A stretch of DNA of 64,000 bases from Neptuniibacter victor (GTDB lineage: Bacteria > Pseudomonadota > Gammaproteobacteria > Pseudomonadales > Balneatricaceae), in assembly GCA_027943745.1 (NCBI GenBank), contig AP025763.1, positions 806,001-870,000 on the forward strand. The letters run 5' to 3'. How positions within the stretch are numbered: position 1 is the stretch's first letter; each line of letters begins with the position of its first letter. The notes under the pieces were generated by a model. The model worked only from the letters and a program-made list of their open reading frames with translations, had not been told where the DNA came from and ran no database searches. Made by a program: the position numbers and the translations under genes. Positions 21,437-31,629 of this stretch are shown piece after piece.

Positions 21437-22270
21437 ATGACTGATCGCTCTAATGAGTCTGTTTCAGCGCTTATGGATGGTGAGGTAGCTGATTTTGAGT
21501 TACGTCGTACTTTGGATCGGATAGAGAGTGAACCAGAGCTATCTGAAGCTTGGCAACGCTACCACCTTATCCGTTCTGTTATGCGTAATGAAGAGGTGAG
21601 TGAGCTTGATATCGATATCAGTGCTAATGTCATGTCCGCCCTTGAGCTAGAGCCAGAACTTGAAGTAGCGCAAGAGGATGAAGCATCATCTGTGACAGAT
21701 GAAGGTAAGAAGCATTATTTCTGGAAGCCAATCGCCAGCATGGCTGCCGCAGCTTCCGTGACTGCGATGGTTATCTTGGGCGCGCAAAATATTAATCAGC
21801 CGCAAAACGAAACTATTGCAGATACTCGTCCTAGTTACACGTTGCCCGCAGGGACGGTTTCTAACGATATAGTACGTGCACAGTTCGGTAATCGTTCAGC
21901 TATGCCTTCCCAGAGTAGTGAGCCGGAAATTATTCGACTTTCACAGGGTATTGAACGTTATATTGATCAACATAAACATATGTTGAATGAGCCGGAGTCT
22001 AGCTGGCAAGCTTCATGGCTTCCAGAAGGGTTCTCAGATCTACGCAGGGATGTTATGGCGCATGCTGAAGTGCAAGTTTTCAGTAATGGACGAAATTCAT
22101 TCACTGTGTGTGTCGAAGATTATGGTCACCAGACTGTACCAGAAGGTGTTGCGCAGTCAGGTGATATGGTTGCCGTTGGTAAGCGCTTAGGTGACCAGTT
22201 TGTAACGGTTGTTGGTGATGTGCCAATGATGATTGCTGAACGAATTGCTTCTTCTGTAGAGAGAAAATGA
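21437..22270 (+). CDS. rseA: Anti-sigma-E factor RseA/MucA with an RseB/MucB-like C-terminal domain
   Basis: A 277-residue protein, longer than RseA/MucA (about 195-220). Residues 1-85 are an RseA N-terminal anti-sigma domain (SVSALMDGEVADFELRRTL, AWQRYHLIRSVMR); 97-117 is one membrane helix. The periplasmic part ends with 188-277 (WLPEGFSDLRRDV, VFSNGRNSFTVCVED, VTVVGDVPMMIAERIASSV), which resembles the C-terminal domain of RseB/MucB, the periplasmic protein that shields RseA from proteolysis. No separate rseB follows: rseC starts 4 bases before the stop. Known: RseA holds sigma-E inactive until cleaved. Inference: the shielding domain is now in cis and the lipid-sensing N-terminal RseB domain is absent. 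Confidence 0.88.
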   Translation: MTDRSNESVSALMDGEVADFELRRTLDRIESEPELSEAWQRYHLIRSVMRNEEVSELDIDISANVMSALELEPELEVAQEDEASSVTDEGKKHYFWKPIASMAAAASVTAMVILGAQNINQPQNETIADTRPSYTLPAGTVSNDIVRAQFGNRSAMPSQSSEPEIIRLSQGIERYIDQHKHMLNEPESSWQASWLPEGFSDLRRDVMAHAEVQVFSNGRNSFTVCVEDYGHQTVPEGVAQSGDMVAVGKRLGDQFVTVVGDVPMMIAERIASSVERK

Positions 22271-22701
22271 TAGAGGAAAATGGCAAGGTTGTTAATGTCG
22301 ACTCACAAGGAGTGTGGGTCGAGACGGTAAAGCAAAGTGCTTGTTCTAGTTGTGCGGCAAGAAATGGTTGTGGGCAGAAACTGCTCGCATCTGTGGGTCA
22401 AGGGAAGCGTTTTGTTTTTAAAGTAAATAATCCAAATAATCTTGTTGTTACTGAAGATGATGATGTACTGATTGGCATAGAAGAAGGGTCTTTCATTAAA
22501 GCGACTATCTTTATGTACCTGATACCTCTACTTGCCCTCTTTGTTGGTGCATTGTTGGCCGAATTTGCGCAATTGTCCGAAGGTTACGTTATTTTAATAT
22601 CGTTTCTTTCTTTGATATTAGGCTTTGTGTTTGTGCGTTATGGCAGCACCTCTTTTTTCCGTTCGTGTAAGTACCAGCCTACGTTGATGAGAGTTATTTA
22701 A
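22267..22701 (+). CDS. rseC: Sigma-E regulator / SoxR-reducing protein RseC (MucC)
   Basis: A 144-residue inner-membrane protein. The N-terminal cysteine cluster CSSCAARNGCG precedes two membrane helices (about 76-96 and 100-122), as in RseC/MucC. Family members modulate sigma-E activity and take part in reducing SoxR. The start overlaps the stop of rseA (ATGA), showing translational coupling. The C-terminal tail is short and not conserved. Confidence 0.92.
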   Translation: MIEENGKVVNVDSQGVWVETVKQSACSSCAARNGCGQKLLASVGQGKRFVFKVNNPNNLVVTEDDDVLIGIEEGSFIKATIFMYLIPLLALFVGALLAEFAQLSEGYVILISFLSLILGFVFVRYGSTSFFRSCKYQPTLMRVI

Positions 22702-22752
22702 AAGAGCTATTTAAGATTCATTTAATCTTTTGATAGAAACCGGTGATTGTTT

Positions 22753-24156
22753 ATGAGAAGTATCCCTAAACTCATTTTTGCTTTTTTTATCTTAATTTCC
22801 TCCTCCGCCCTATGGGCTGCTGACCTTCCCGGTTTTAGAAGTTTGGTAAAGCAAGCGGCCCCCGCTGTTGTTAATATCAGCACCGAGCAGAAAGTAAACT
22901 CGCAGTCGACTCCTTTCATGGGACCTAATGGCGAAGAAATACCGGAGATTTTTAGACATTTTTTCCGTATGCCGGAATCAGGCCAAGGTGATGGGCCTAA
23001 GCGTAGATCACCGCAATCGCTAGGTTCTGGTTTTATTATTTCTGATGATGGTTATTTATTGACTAACCATCATGTTATTGCAGACGCAGACAAAGTGATT
23101 GTGCGTTTGGCGGATAGACGAGAATTAGAGGCTGAAGTTATTGGTTCTGACAAACGCTCAGATGTTGCGTTGTTGAAAATAGAAGCCAATGATCTCCCAA
23201 CTGTGGCACTGGGAAAATCCGAAGCGGTAGAGGTCGGTGAGTGGGTGCTTGCTATTGGATCACCTTTTGGTTTCGATCATAGTGTAACGGCAGGGATTGT
23301 CAGCGCCAAGAAGCGTGCGCTTGCTACAGAAACCTACGTTCCTTTCATTCAGACGGATGTGGCTATTAATCCTGGTAACTCGGGAGGACCACTTTTTAAT
23401 CTAGAGGGCGAGGTTGTAGGTATAAATTCTCAGATTTATACCCGATCTGGTGGTTTTATGGGTTTGTCTTTTGCTATTCCTATCGATGTTGCAATGGATG
23501 TGGCGGAACAGCTTCGGACGGATGGTTTTGTTACGCGAGGCTGGTTGGGTGTAATCATTCAAGAGGTTAACCGTGACTTAGCAGAGTCATTTGGTTTAGA
23601 TAAGCCGGCAGGTGCTTTGGTTGCTAAAGTACTTCCAGATAGCCCCGCGCAAAAGGCCGGGTTGCAAGCTGGCGATGTTATTCTTCGTTTTGAAGGCTTT
23701 GAGGTCATTCGTTCTGCGGATCTTCCTCATCATGTTGGTCGCGTTAAACCTGGTAAAAAAGCTACCGTTGATATTGTGCGCTCAGGTAAAGCAAAAACCC
23801 TTCGTGTTGAGATAGGAACTTTGCCAACACCAGAACAACTGGCAGGTGTTGGTAAAACTAAGCCGGAGCTTGATACAGGTAATCGTTTAGGGGTTGATGT
23901 CTCTGAGCTGGATAAACAACGCAAGGATAAGTGGCAAGTTGAACAGGGAGTTGTTGTTCGTCGTGTGATGCCAGGTGCTGCTTCAGAGGCCGGATTGATG
24001 GTAGGAGATGTGATTACTATGCTCAATGGTAAACAGATCGCTTCGGTTACTGATTTTCAGCGTGTGAGTAAGGCGCTGCCGAGTGGACGTTCTCTACCGA
24101 TGAGAATTGTTAGGCGAGGCAGTCCTATGTTCATTCCTATTAAAATTGCTAAGTAA
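22753..24156 (+). CDS. mucD: Periplasmic Do/DegP-type serine protease MucD
   Basis: A 467-residue protease-chaperone with a signal peptide (residues 1-22). The catalytic triad is visible: His107 (TNHHVI), Asp137 (SDVALLKI) and Ser210 (NPGNSGGPL). Two PDZ domains follow (about 270-360 and 375-465), the second shorter. It degrades or refolds damaged envelope proteins and damps sigma-E signalling. ATG 22753 gives a better signal peptide than the in-frame TTG two codons upstream. A terminator follows. Confidence 0.96.
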   Translation: MRSIPKLIFAFFILISSSALWAADLPGFRSLVKQAAPAVVNISTEQKVNSQSTPFMGPNGEEIPEIFRHFFRMPESGQGDGPKRRSPQSLGSGFIISDDGYLLTNHHVIADADKVIVRLADRRELEAEVIGSDKRSDVALLKIEANDLPTVALGKSEAVEVGEWVLAIGSPFGFDHSVTAGIVSAKKRALATETYVPFIQTDVAINPGNSGGPLFNLEGEVVGINSQIYTRSGGFMGLSFAIPIDVAMDVAEQLRTDGFVTRGWLGVIIQEVNRDLAESFGLDKPAGALVAKVLPDSPAQKAGLQAGDVILRFEGFEVIRSADLPHHVGRVKPGKKATVDIVRSGKAKTLRVEIGTLPTPEQLAGVGKTKPELDTGNRLGVDVSELDKQRKDKWQVEQGVVVRRVMPGAASEAGLMVGDVITMLNGKQIASVTDFQRVSKALPSGRSLPMRIVRRGSPMFIPIKIAK

Positions 24157-24173
24157 TACGGATTGAAGGTTGG

Positions 24174-24198
24174 AGGGGTGCTGAAGCACCCCTTTTTT
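24174..24198 (+). terminator. Terminator after mucD
   Basis: AGGGGTGC (24174-24181), loop TGAA, GCACCCCT (24186-24193), then T tract to 24198. It closes the sigma-E operon before lepA. Confidence 0.93.
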
Positions 24199-24329
24199 GT
24201 GCTTTGATGCTGGCTTCCCCTTTGAAGAAAATGCTGAGAAGTATGGGCTCGATTTTTCATGGCTCATGTTAAGCAAATGCTGTAAACTTGCGCCTTTCCA
24301 GCGAGTTATAGAGTAATGGTAGCCGTCAA

Positions 24330-26129
24330 GTGAGCAGCCTTAAACATATACGAAATTTTTCAATTATTGCCCATATCGATCATGGTAAATCCACATTGGC
24401 CGACCGTTTTATCCAAATGTGTGGAGGGTTGAGTGATCGAGAAATGGAAGCTCAAGTCCTAGATTCTATGGATATAGAGCGTGAGCGTGGTATTACAATC
24501 AAGGCGCAGAGCGTTACGCTAGACTTTACGGCGAGTGATGGTAATACCTATCAGCTTAATTTCATCGATACACCAGGGCATGTTGATTTCTCTTATGAGG
24601 TTTCACGTTCGCTGGCGGCTTGTGAAGGCGCATTACTTGTTGTTGACGCTGCTCAAGGGGTTGAGGCGCAATCAGTTGCGAACTGCTATACCGCTATTGA
24701 GCAAGGCTTAGAAGTAGTTCCTGTCTTGAATAAAATTGATCTCCCTCAGGCTGAACCTGAAAGGGTTCGTATGGAGATTGAAGAAGTTATTGGTATTGAT
24801 GCGACTGAGGCGGTTACTTGCTCAGCAAAGAGCGGCTTAGGTGTTCTTGATGTTTTAGAACATCTGGTTAGAGATGTCCCTCCACCGGAAGGCGATGTCG
24901 ATGCGCCTCTACAAGCGTTGATTATCGATTCTTGGTTCGATAATTATTTAGGTGTTGTTTCCCTTGTTCGAGTTACCCAAGGGACGCTTAGAAAGAAAGA
25001 TAGGATCTTATTTAAATCGACGGGTCAGCATTATCAGGCAGACTCCATTGGCATTTTTACACCAAAAGAGAAAGAAACCGGTGTTCTTAGAGCGGGCGAA
25101 GTAGGTTATCTCGTTGCGGGTGTGAAGGATATTCATGGTGCGCCTGTCGGCGATACTGTGACGCATCAGAAAACGCCAGAAGTTGAGATGTTACCTGGAT
25201 TTCAAAAGGTACAGCCGCAGGTTTATTCTGGATTGTTCCCAACTAGCTCTGATGATTATCAGGATTTCCGCGAAGCGCTAGATAAGTTAACCCTAAATGA
25301 CGCTTCACTGTTCTTCGAACCTGAGACATCTGACGCGCTTGGTTTTGGTTTCCGTTGTGGCTTCTTAGGAATGCTGCATATGGAGATTATCCAAGAGCGC
25401 TTAGAGAGAGAATACAATCTAGATCTTATCACTACAGCACCAACAGTGGTTTATGAACTAGAACTCGAAAATGGCGATGTCGTTAGCATTGACAGCCCAT
25501 CTAAGCTTCCTGACCCAGGTTCGATTCGTGAAATGCGTGAGCCTATTGTCGAAGCCAACATACTGGTTCCTCAGGATTACCTTGGACCGGTGATTGGTCT
25601 TTGTGTTGAAAAGCGCGGTGTTCAGAAAGAGATGAACTATGTGGGGACCCAAGTTCAGCTTAGCTATGAGCTGCCGATGGCTGAAGTTGTGCTAGATTTC
25701 TTCGATCGTTTGAAGTCAGTAAGCCGTGGTTATGCTTCATTGGAGTATAACTTCGTGCGTTTTGAAGAAGCAAAATTAGTGCGTATGGATATACTCATTA
25801 ATGGCGATAAAGTTGATGCGTTGGCTGTTATTCTTCACCGCGATAATGCTCAGTTTAAGGGCCGTCAGATCTGTGAAAAGATGAAGGAAGTGATTCCTCG
25901 TCAAATGTTTGATGTAGCAATACAGGCAGCGCTAGGCGGTAAAATCATTGCCCGTACAACGGTTAAAGCTTTGCGTAAAAACGTATTAGCCAAATGTTAT
26001 GGTGGTGATGTTAGCCGTAAGAAGAAGCTGCTTGCGAAACAGAAAGCAGGTAAGAAGCGTATGAAGCAGGTAGGTAATGTTGAAATACCTCAAGACGCGT
26101 TCCTAGCAGTTTTGAAAGTAGATAGTTAA
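24330..26129 (+). CDS. lepA: Elongation factor 4 (LepA), ribosome back-translocase GTPase
   Basis: A 599-residue translational GTPase. G1 is AHIDHGKST (14-22), then [15 protein letters not shown] and NKIDLP; the LepA-specific C-terminal domain ends near [20 protein letters not shown]. It acts on ribosomes during elongation or initiation. The start is GTG 24330. It heads a run with lepB, a DUF4845 gene, rnc, era, recO, pdxJ and acpS. Confidence 0.98.
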   Translation: MSSLKHIRNFSIIAHIDHGKSTLADRFIQMCGGLSDREMEAQVLDSMDIERERGITIKAQSVTLDFTASDGNTYQLNFIDTPGHVDFSYEVSRSLAACEGALLVVDAAQGVEAQSVANCYTAIEQGLEVVPVLNKIDLPQAEPERVRMEIEEVIGIDATEAVTCSAKSGLGVLDVLEHLVRDVPPPEGDVDAPLQALIIDSWFDNYLGVVSLVRVTQGTLRKKDRILFKSTGQHYQADSIGIFTPKEKETGVLRAGEVGYLVAGVKDIHGAPVGDTVTHQKTPEVEMLPGFQKVQPQVYSGLFPTSSDDYQDFREALDKLTLNDASLFFEPETSDALGFGFRCGFLGMLHMEIIQERLEREYNLDLITTAPTVVYELELENGDVVSIDSPSKLPDPGSIREMREPIVEANILVPQDYLGPVIGLCVEKRGVQKEMNYVGTQVQLSYELPMAEVVLDFFDRLKSVSRGYASLEYNFVRFEEAKLVRMDILINGDKVDALAVILHRDNAQFKGRQICEKMKEVIPRQMFDVAIQAALGGKIIARTTVKALRKNVLAKCYGGDVSRKKKLLAKQKAGKKRMKQVGNVEIPQDAFLAVLKVDS

Positions 26130-26154
26130 TTTGACGGTGGATGGACAGTAACAG

Positions 26155-26967
26155 ATGGATTTTGATTTCGCGCTAATTTTAGTTGTACTGACTTTCGTGT
26201 CAGGGCTAGTGTGGTTTTTCGATAAAATCTCGTTGCAGCCAAAACGCAAAGAGCGTTTGGCATCAGCACAAGCTCAGGCAGAAGGTGAACTGCCTGAGAC
26301 GGTTGTAGCTGAAATTAATCGAGAATCGAGTTGGGTTGATACAGGACGTTCTATGTTTCCTGTGTTACTCGTCGTACTTATCTTACGTTCTTTTTTAGTC
26401 GAACCGTTTCAAATACCTTCGGGTTCTATGCTACCAACGTTAAAGATTGGTGACTTTATATTGGTGAATAAGTTTCACTATGGTCTTCGACTACCGGTCT
26501 TAAATACCAAGATAGTTTCTATGAATGAGCCTGAACGAGGGGATGTTATTGTATTTAAGTATCCCAAACAGCCGTCGATTAACTATATTAAAAGGGTAGT
26601 AGGTTTACCTGGTGATGTTATTCGTTATCAGAATAAGACGTTATACGTTAATGGCGCAGCACAGGCGCAGCAGTTGCTAGCTCAATTACCGCCAAATCGG
26701 CCGGAACGATTGATCATGCAAGAGAATTTAAGTGGTGTGCAGCATCAGATCTATAAGGATTTAATGCGCCCATCTCAGAATATGGAATGGACCGTTCCAG
26801 CGGGTCAGTACTTTATGGTTGGTGATAACCGTGATAATAGTAATGACAGTCGCTATTGGGGGTTTGTACCCGAGGAATTGTTAGTTGGTAAGGCGTTTGC
26901 GGTGTGGATGCATTGGCCAACGTTTTTGAGCTGGCCAAGTTTTGGCGATGTACGTGTGATTGAATAA
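26155..26967 (+). CDS. lepB: Signal peptidase I
   Basis: A 270-residue inner-membrane peptidase that removes Sec and Tat signal peptides. There are two N-terminal membrane segments (about 4-21 and 66-84). The nucleophile is Ser91 in PSGSMLPTL, the general base Lys146 in YIKRVVGLPGD, and GDNRDNSNDSRYWG is the conserved box E. It lies 25 bases after lepA. Confidence 0.97.
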   Translation: MDFDFALILVVLTFVSGLVWFFDKISLQPKRKERLASAQAQAEGELPETVVAEINRESSWVDTGRSMFPVLLVVLILRSFLVEPFQIPSGSMLPTLKIGDFILVNKFHYGLRLPVLNTKIVSMNEPERGDVIVFKYPKQPSINYIKRVVGLPGDVIRYQNKTLYVNGAAQAQQLLAQLPPNRPERLIMQENLSGVQHQIYKDLMRPSQNMEWTVPAGQYFMVGDNRDNSNDSRYWGFVPEELLVGKAFAVWMHWPTFLSWPSFGDVRVIE

Positions 26968-26978
26968 GGGAGAATCTA

Positions 26979-27356
26979 ATGAGATCTACTCGTAAGCAGC
27001 AAGCAGGCGCATCTTTTTTCTCAGTACTCATTGTTCTGATCGTGGCAGGTTTTTTCTTCTCTGTCGCTTTCAAGCTTTATCCGTCTTATCTGGATTTTAA
27101 TACGATTGATTCGGTATTGACGCAAGTAAGTACTGATCGCGATGAGCTTAAAAAAAGTGTTAGCAGCATTAAGTTAGATTTAAGTAAAAAATTCCGTATT
27201 AATCAGGTGAAGTTACCGAACAAGGACTCCTTGGTTATTACTAAGAAAGAGGGTGTTATTCGTTTCACCCTTGATTATGAAATCCGCGTTCCTATGTTTT
27301 ATAACGTTGACGCGATGGTTAAATTTGAAAAGCAATATGAAGCAATAGCACCTTGA
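26979..27356 (+). CDS. DUF4845 family membrane protein
   Basis: A 125-residue protein with one N-terminal membrane helix (about 12-33) preceded by a basic segment, then a small extracytoplasmic domain. The position between lepB and rnc and the opening [18 protein letters not shown] match DUF4845. The function is unknown. Its stop codon overlaps the TTG start of rnc by four bases. Confidence 0.85.
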   Translation: MRSTRKQQAGASFFSVLIVLIVAGFFFSVAFKLYPSYLDFNTIDSVLTQVSTDRDELKKSVSSIKLDLSKKFRINQVKLPNKDSLVITKKEGVIRFTLDYEIRVPMFYNVDAMVKFEKQYEAIAP

Positions 27357-28033
27357 TAAAACCAGCATCTGAATTATCCCGTCGTATTGGCCACAGTTTT
27401 ACTGATGAGGCGCTTTTTGAATTAGCGCTTACGCATCGTAGTTGCGGTAAGAAGAATAATGAACGTCTAGAGTTTTTGGGCGATTCAATCTTAAACTTTG
27501 TCATCGCAGATGATCTTTTTGAGCGCTTTCCAAAAGCCAAAGAGGGTGAGTTAAGTCGCCTTCGCGCGCGTATGGTTAAGGGCGTGACTTTATCTGAAGT
27601 TGCACGAGAGCTTGGCTTAGGCGATTACCTTCGTTTAGGAAGTGGTGAGCTAAAAAGCGGAGGCTACCGCCGAGATTCTATTTTGGCGGATGCCGTGGAA
27701 GCTATTATCGGCGCTATTTACCTTGATTCAAATATGGATACCGCCCGCGGTTTTATTTTGTCGTGGTTTAAGGAGCGTTTAGAAAAACTCGATCTCAATG
27801 AATCGATGAAAGATTCTAAAACGCGATTGCAGGAATTTTTACAATCCAGACGTTTAGCATTACCTGAATACGAATTGATGAATGTAGAGGGTGAAGCACA
27901 CGCGCAAACTTTCTATATAGACTGCCGAGTTGATGGCCTTAAAAAAGTAGCAAAAGGCATCGGCAATAGTCGTCGTCAAGCGGAACAAGAAGCTGCTAAA
28001 AATGCATTAATTGCCCTACAGGTGGAGAAATAA
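27353..28033 (+). CDS. rnc: Ribonuclease III
   Basis: A 226-residue double-strand-specific RNase that processes rRNA precursors and some mRNAs. The signature ERLEFLGDS is at 37-45, [11 protein letters not shown] holds the later acidic metal ligands, and a dsRNA-binding domain covers about 155-224. The start is an unusual TTG at 27353 that overlaps the preceding TGA; no other in-frame start would keep the conserved N-terminus, so expression probably depends on translational coupling. Confidence 0.96.
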   Translation: MIKPASELSRRIGHSFTDEALFELALTHRSCGKKNNERLEFLGDSILNFVIADDLFERFPKAKEGELSRLRARMVKGVTLSEVARELGLGDYLRLGSGELKSGGYRRDSILADAVEAIIGAIYLDSNMDTARGFILSWFKERLEKLDLNESMKDSKTRLQEFLQSRRLALPEYELMNVEGEAHAQTFYIDCRVDGLKKVAKGIGNSRRQAEQEAAKNALIALQVEK

Positions 28034-28034
28034 A

Positions 28035-28976
28035 ATGGCTGAAGATCTAATGCACCTGTTATCGGAGCAACCTCAAAATCCAGATCAGCGTTGCGGCTTT
28101 GTCGCGATCGTTGGTCGGCCTAATGTTGGTAAATCAACATTAATGAATCACATCCTTGGTCAGAAGTTAAGCATTACGTCTCGTAAACCACAGACGACTC
28201 GACACCAGATCATGGGCATTAAGACCGAAGGTGACCTGCAAATCGTTTATGTTGATACACCCGGGTTACATAAGGATGAAGGTAAGAAAGCGCTTAATCG
28301 CTATATGAATAAGGCTGCCTCTGATGCACTGCGTGACGTCGACTTGGTCGTATTTATTGTTGACCGTACCGCCTGGACCGAAGAAGATCAGTTAGTTTTA
28401 GATAAAGTTAAAAACGTTCGCTGCCCAGTTATTCTTGCAGTGAATAAGATTGACCAACTCAAAGATAAAGCATCATTGCTACCTCAGATGCAATCTCATG
28501 CCGGTAGAATGGACTTCGCTGAGATGGTGCCGCTTTCAGCTAAAGATGGTCACAACGTTGAACAGTTAGAAGAACTTATAGCTAAGCACATGCCTAAAGG
28601 TATGCATCACTTCCCGGAAGATCAAGTCACCGATAAAAGCTCACGCTTTATGGTTGCTGAAATGGTACGTGAGAAGTTAATGCGTAATCTGGGCGATGAG
28701 ATTCCTTACGGCACTACGGTTGAGATTGAAGAGTTCAAATACGCAAAAAATGGTGTACTTCATGTAAGTGCGCTAATTTTGGTGGAACGCGATGGTCAGA
28801 AACGTATTGTTATTGGTGATAAAGGATCAAGGATTAAGACGGTTGGACGCGATTCACGAATGGATATGGAGCGTATGTTTGATTGTAAAGTGATGCTTAA
28901 CCTGTGGGTAAAAGTCCGTCGAGGTTGGGCTGATGATGAACGTGCCTTACGTAGCTTAGGTTACGATAATACGTAA
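28035..28976 (+). CDS. era: Ribosome-assembly GTPase Era
   Basis: A 313-residue GTPase for 30S maturation. GRPNVGKS (27-34), DTPG (74-77) and NKID (137-140) form the nucleotide site; a KH domain follows ([33 protein letters not shown]) and binds the 16S 3' end. ATG 28035 has GGAG just upstream and begins 2 bases after the rnc stop; an earlier TTG inside rnc is rejected. Confidence 0.97.
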   Translation: MAEDLMHLLSEQPQNPDQRCGFVAIVGRPNVGKSTLMNHILGQKLSITSRKPQTTRHQIMGIKTEGDLQIVYVDTPGLHKDEGKKALNRYMNKAASDALRDVDLVVFIVDRTAWTEEDQLVLDKVKNVRCPVILAVNKIDQLKDKASLLPQMQSHAGRMDFAEMVPLSAKDGHNVEQLEELIAKHMPKGMHHFPEDQVTDKSSRFMVAEMVREKLMRNLGDEIPYGTTVEIEEFKYAKNGVLHVSALILVERDGQKRIVIGDKGSRIKTVGRDSRMDMERMFDCKVMLNLWVKVRRGWADDERALRSLGYDNT

Positions 28977-28981
28977 CAACT

Positions 28982-29674
28982 ATGGCGTTAACTGATCAGC
29001 AGGCGGCATATGTATTACATAGCCGCCCTTATCGTGATACCAGTCTTCTGGTTGATTTTTTCACTTTAGAGCATGGTAAAGTCCCCGCTGTAGTACAGGG
29101 GGCACGTCGACCAAACTCTAAAATTCGCGCATCTGTACAACCTTTTGTCCCCATTCAAATTGCCTGGCGTGGCCGTAATGAGCTAAAGACATTGACGCAA
29201 GCGGAGCCGGTTGCAGCGATGATGTTTTTAAAAGGCGATGCGCTGTTGTGTGGTTTGTACGTCAATGAACTACTTGCACGTACACTGCAGCCATTCGATG
29301 CACATCCCCAACTATACGTTTACTATCAATATGTTTTAAACGAATTGATTTCAGGTAACGATATCCAAGGTGCTTTAAGAACGTTCGAACATCGCTTACT
29401 AAATGATCTTGGTCACCTGCCTGATTTAAGTAATAAGCAGCCGGATAAAATCTACCTATTAAATCCTGAGCAGGGCTTTGTTACTCTTAATGGAGCACCA
29501 GAAGAGAAAGAGCGCAGACGTTGTTTCTATGGTTGGCAATTACTGGCAATTTCGTCAGACAACTATGAAGATGTGAGCGTGAAGCGCGCTTCCAAAAGGT
29601 TGATGCGTTTGCTAATTGATCATCTGCTTGGATATAAACCACTACGCAGTCGAGAACTGTTCCAAAAAATGTAA
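28982..29674 (+). CDS. recO: DNA repair protein RecO
   Basis: A 230-residue recombination mediator of the RecFOR pathway that loads RecA onto SSB-coated DNA. The N-terminal OB fold ([20 protein letters not shown] and [11 protein letters not shown]) and helical remainder match the family. It sits 6 bases after era in the usual era-recO-pdxJ order. Confidence 0.95.
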   Translation: MALTDQQAAYVLHSRPYRDTSLLVDFFTLEHGKVPAVVQGARRPNSKIRASVQPFVPIQIAWRGRNELKTLTQAEPVAAMMFLKGDALLCGLYVNELLARTLQPFDAHPQLYVYYQYVLNELISGNDIQGALRTFEHRLLNDLGHLPDLSNKQPDKIYLLNPEQGFVTLNGAPEEKERRRCFYGWQLLAISSDNYEDVSVKRASKRLMRLLIDHLLGYKPLRSRELFQKM

Positions 29675-29684
29675 GGAGCTAAGT

Positions 29685-30458
29685 GTGATAGAACCTTCCC
29701 GCCTGTTGTTAGGTGTAAATATTGATCATGTCGCGACTATTCGTCAGGCTCGCGGTACACGTTACCCAGATACGGTTCAAGCTGCTGCTTTAGCAGAAGA
29801 GGCTGGTGCTGATGGCATCACTATTCATCTACGTGAAGACCGTCGTCATATACAAGATCGAGATGTCTATTTGCTTAAGGAAACCTTGCAGACACGAATG
29901 AATTTTGAAATGGCTGTTACCGAAGAGATGATAGCCATTGCTGAAAAAGTACAGCCTGCGCATTGTTGTTTAGTGCCGGAAAAGCGTGAAGAACTGACAA
30001 CGGAAGGTGGCTTGGATGTAGCCGGCCAAGAGAGGCGTATTAAAGATGCATGTACCCGTTTAGCGGGGGCTGGTATTGAGGTGTCATTATTTATCGATCC
30101 TGAACTGACGCAGATTGATGCAACTATACGCTGTGGTGCACCTGTGATTGAGCTACATACGGGTGGCTATGCTGATGCAGAGTCGGCAGAAGAGCAGGCG
30201 GCTGAGCTTAAAAGGATTCGCGAGGCAGCGTCCTATGCTTACCAAAAAGGTATTATTGTAAATGCTGGGCATGGCCTGAATTATCACAATGTTGAGCAGA
30301 TTGCTGAAATTCCAGAAATGAATGAACTGAATATTGGGCACGGTATTATTGCACGGGCTTTATTTGTAGGCCTTAAAGAAGCGGTTGCCGAAATGAAGCA
30401 GCAGATGCTGCAAACTCAAGCGCGTATTCAGCCGCAAAGAGATGCTTTGAATAAATGA
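29685..30458 (+). CDS. pdxJ: Pyridoxine 5'-phosphate synthase
   Basis: A 257-residue TIM-barrel enzyme that joins 1-deoxyxylulose 5-phosphate and 3-amino-2-oxopropyl phosphate in vitamin B6 synthesis. Signatures: [52 protein letters not shown] and [14 protein letters not shown] 29685 is chosen because AAGGAG lies just upstream and the protein then starts like the family. Confidence 0.96.
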   Translation: MIEPSRLLLGVNIDHVATIRQARGTRYPDTVQAAALAEEAGADGITIHLREDRRHIQDRDVYLLKETLQTRMNFEMAVTEEMIAIAEKVQPAHCCLVPEKREELTTEGGLDVAGQERRIKDACTRLAGAGIEVSLFIDPELTQIDATIRCGAPVIELHTGGYADAESAEEQAAELKRIREAASYAYQKGIIVNAGHGLNYHNVEQIAEIPEMNELNIGHGIIARALFVGLKEAVAEMKQQMLQTQARIQPQRDALNK

Positions 30459-30835
30459 TTATTGGTGTTGGTACAGATATTCTGCAGATTGAGCGTATGC
30501 GCAAAGCGTTACTCCGCACGCCTAAATTGGCCGATAGAATATTAACGCCTTTAGAATTGGGCTTATGTACCAGCAAAACTGATTCAGCGTTGTTTTTAGC
30601 GAAACGGTTTGCTGCAAAAGAGGCGATTGCAAAGGCATTAGGTACTGGGATAGGTCGCGGTGTTAGTTGGCAGCATATGGAAATATCTAAGGATAGTTAT
30701 GGTCGCCCTCTTGTTGAATTATCTTTAGGTGCCGCTGCTCGAGCGAAAGAGCTGTCTATCGATTCTCTACAACTGAGCTACAGTGACGAGAAAGAGTACG
30801 TAGTAGCGTTTGTTATCGCTGAAAGTAATGTTTAA
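30455..30835 (+). CDS. acpS: Holo-[acyl-carrier-protein] synthase
   Basis: A 126-residue phosphopantetheinyl transferase that activates [36 protein letters not shown] and [17 protein letters not shown] are the family motifs with magnesium ligands Asp and Glu. It overlaps the pdxJ stop by four bases and ends the housekeeping run. Confidence 0.96.
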   Translation: MIIGVGTDILQIERMRKALLRTPKLADRILTPLELGLCTSKTDSALFLAKRFAAKEAIAKALGTGIGRGVSWQHMEISKDSYGRPLVELSLGAAARAKELSIDSLQLSYSDEKEYVVAFVIAESNV

Positions 30836-30855
30836 TTATTATGGAAAGTGACTAG

Positions 30856-31596
30856 ATGAGTAGAGTGTGCGTTATTACGGGTGGTTCGGTTGGCATTGGC
30901 CGATCTGTTGTTGAGCAGTTTTTAGCGGCCGGCTATAACGTATTCAATCTTGATCTGCAGCCAGCAGATTTGGCTCATGAGTCCTACCAGTTTATTGCTT
31001 GTGATGTTTCGCAATCTGATCAGGTTGAACAAGCGATTACGAAGGTTGTCTCCGCATCGGGGAGAATTGATGCGCTCGTGTCTAATGCGGGGGTGCATTT
31101 TTCAGCAAATATAGAAAATACGTCCGACGAAGACTTTGAACGGGTCATAGGTATTAATGTAAAAGGTGCATTTTATCTTGTTAAAGCGGTTCTGCCTGTT
31201 ATGAAGGTGCAGCAATCGGGTGCGATCATTTTAGTGGGATCTGATCAATCTATCGTCGGAAAAACGAATTCATTTGCCTATAACATGAGTAAAGCTGCAT
31301 TAGCGTCTATGGCAAAGACCACTGCACTAGATTATGCAAGTTTTGGTATTCGAGCCAATGCGGTGTGTCCTGGCACAATAGAAACGCCTCTTTACCATCA
31401 AGCGATCGATAGCTACTGTGCAAAAAGTGGAGCCGATAAGGCCGCTGTTCATGCTGAAGAGGCTGCCCTGCAGCCATTAGGACGTATTGGGCAACCTGAA
31501 GAAGTCGCAGCATTGATACTTTTTTTGGCAAGTGAACAAGCAAAATTTATTACGGGGAGTTTACAGGTAATTGATGGCGGTTATACTGCACAATGA
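30856..31596 (+). CDS. Short-chain dehydrogenase/reductase, sugar-acid type
   Basis: A 246-residue Rossmann-fold oxidoreductase. The cofactor loop TGGSVGIG is at 8-15, NAGVH in the middle, and the catalytic Ser-Tyr-Lys appears as VGSDQS, then YNMSK. The C-terminal GRIGQPEEVAALILFLAS...TGSLQVIDGGY is the classical ending. Acidic residues after the second strand (NLDLQ) suggest NAD preference. The neighbourhood (lactonase-like amidohydrolase, enolase-superfamily dehydratase, class II aldolase) suggests oxidation in a non-phosphorylated sugar or sugar-acid pathway; the substrate is not determined. Confidence 0.85.
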   Translation: MSRVCVITGGSVGIGRSVVEQFLAAGYNVFNLDLQPADLAHESYQFIACDVSQSDQVEQAITKVVSASGRIDALVSNAGVHFSANIENTSDEDFERVIGINVKGAFYLVKAVLPVMKVQQSGAIILVGSDQSIVGKTNSFAYNMSKAALASMAKTTALDYASFGIRANAVCPGTIETPLYHQAIDSYCAKSGADKAAVHAEEAALQPLGRIGQPEEVAALILFLASEQAKFITGSLQVIDGGYTAQ

Positions 31597-31629
31597 TTCC
31601 TAGTAATTGCTTTCAGGAATAACCTTACT

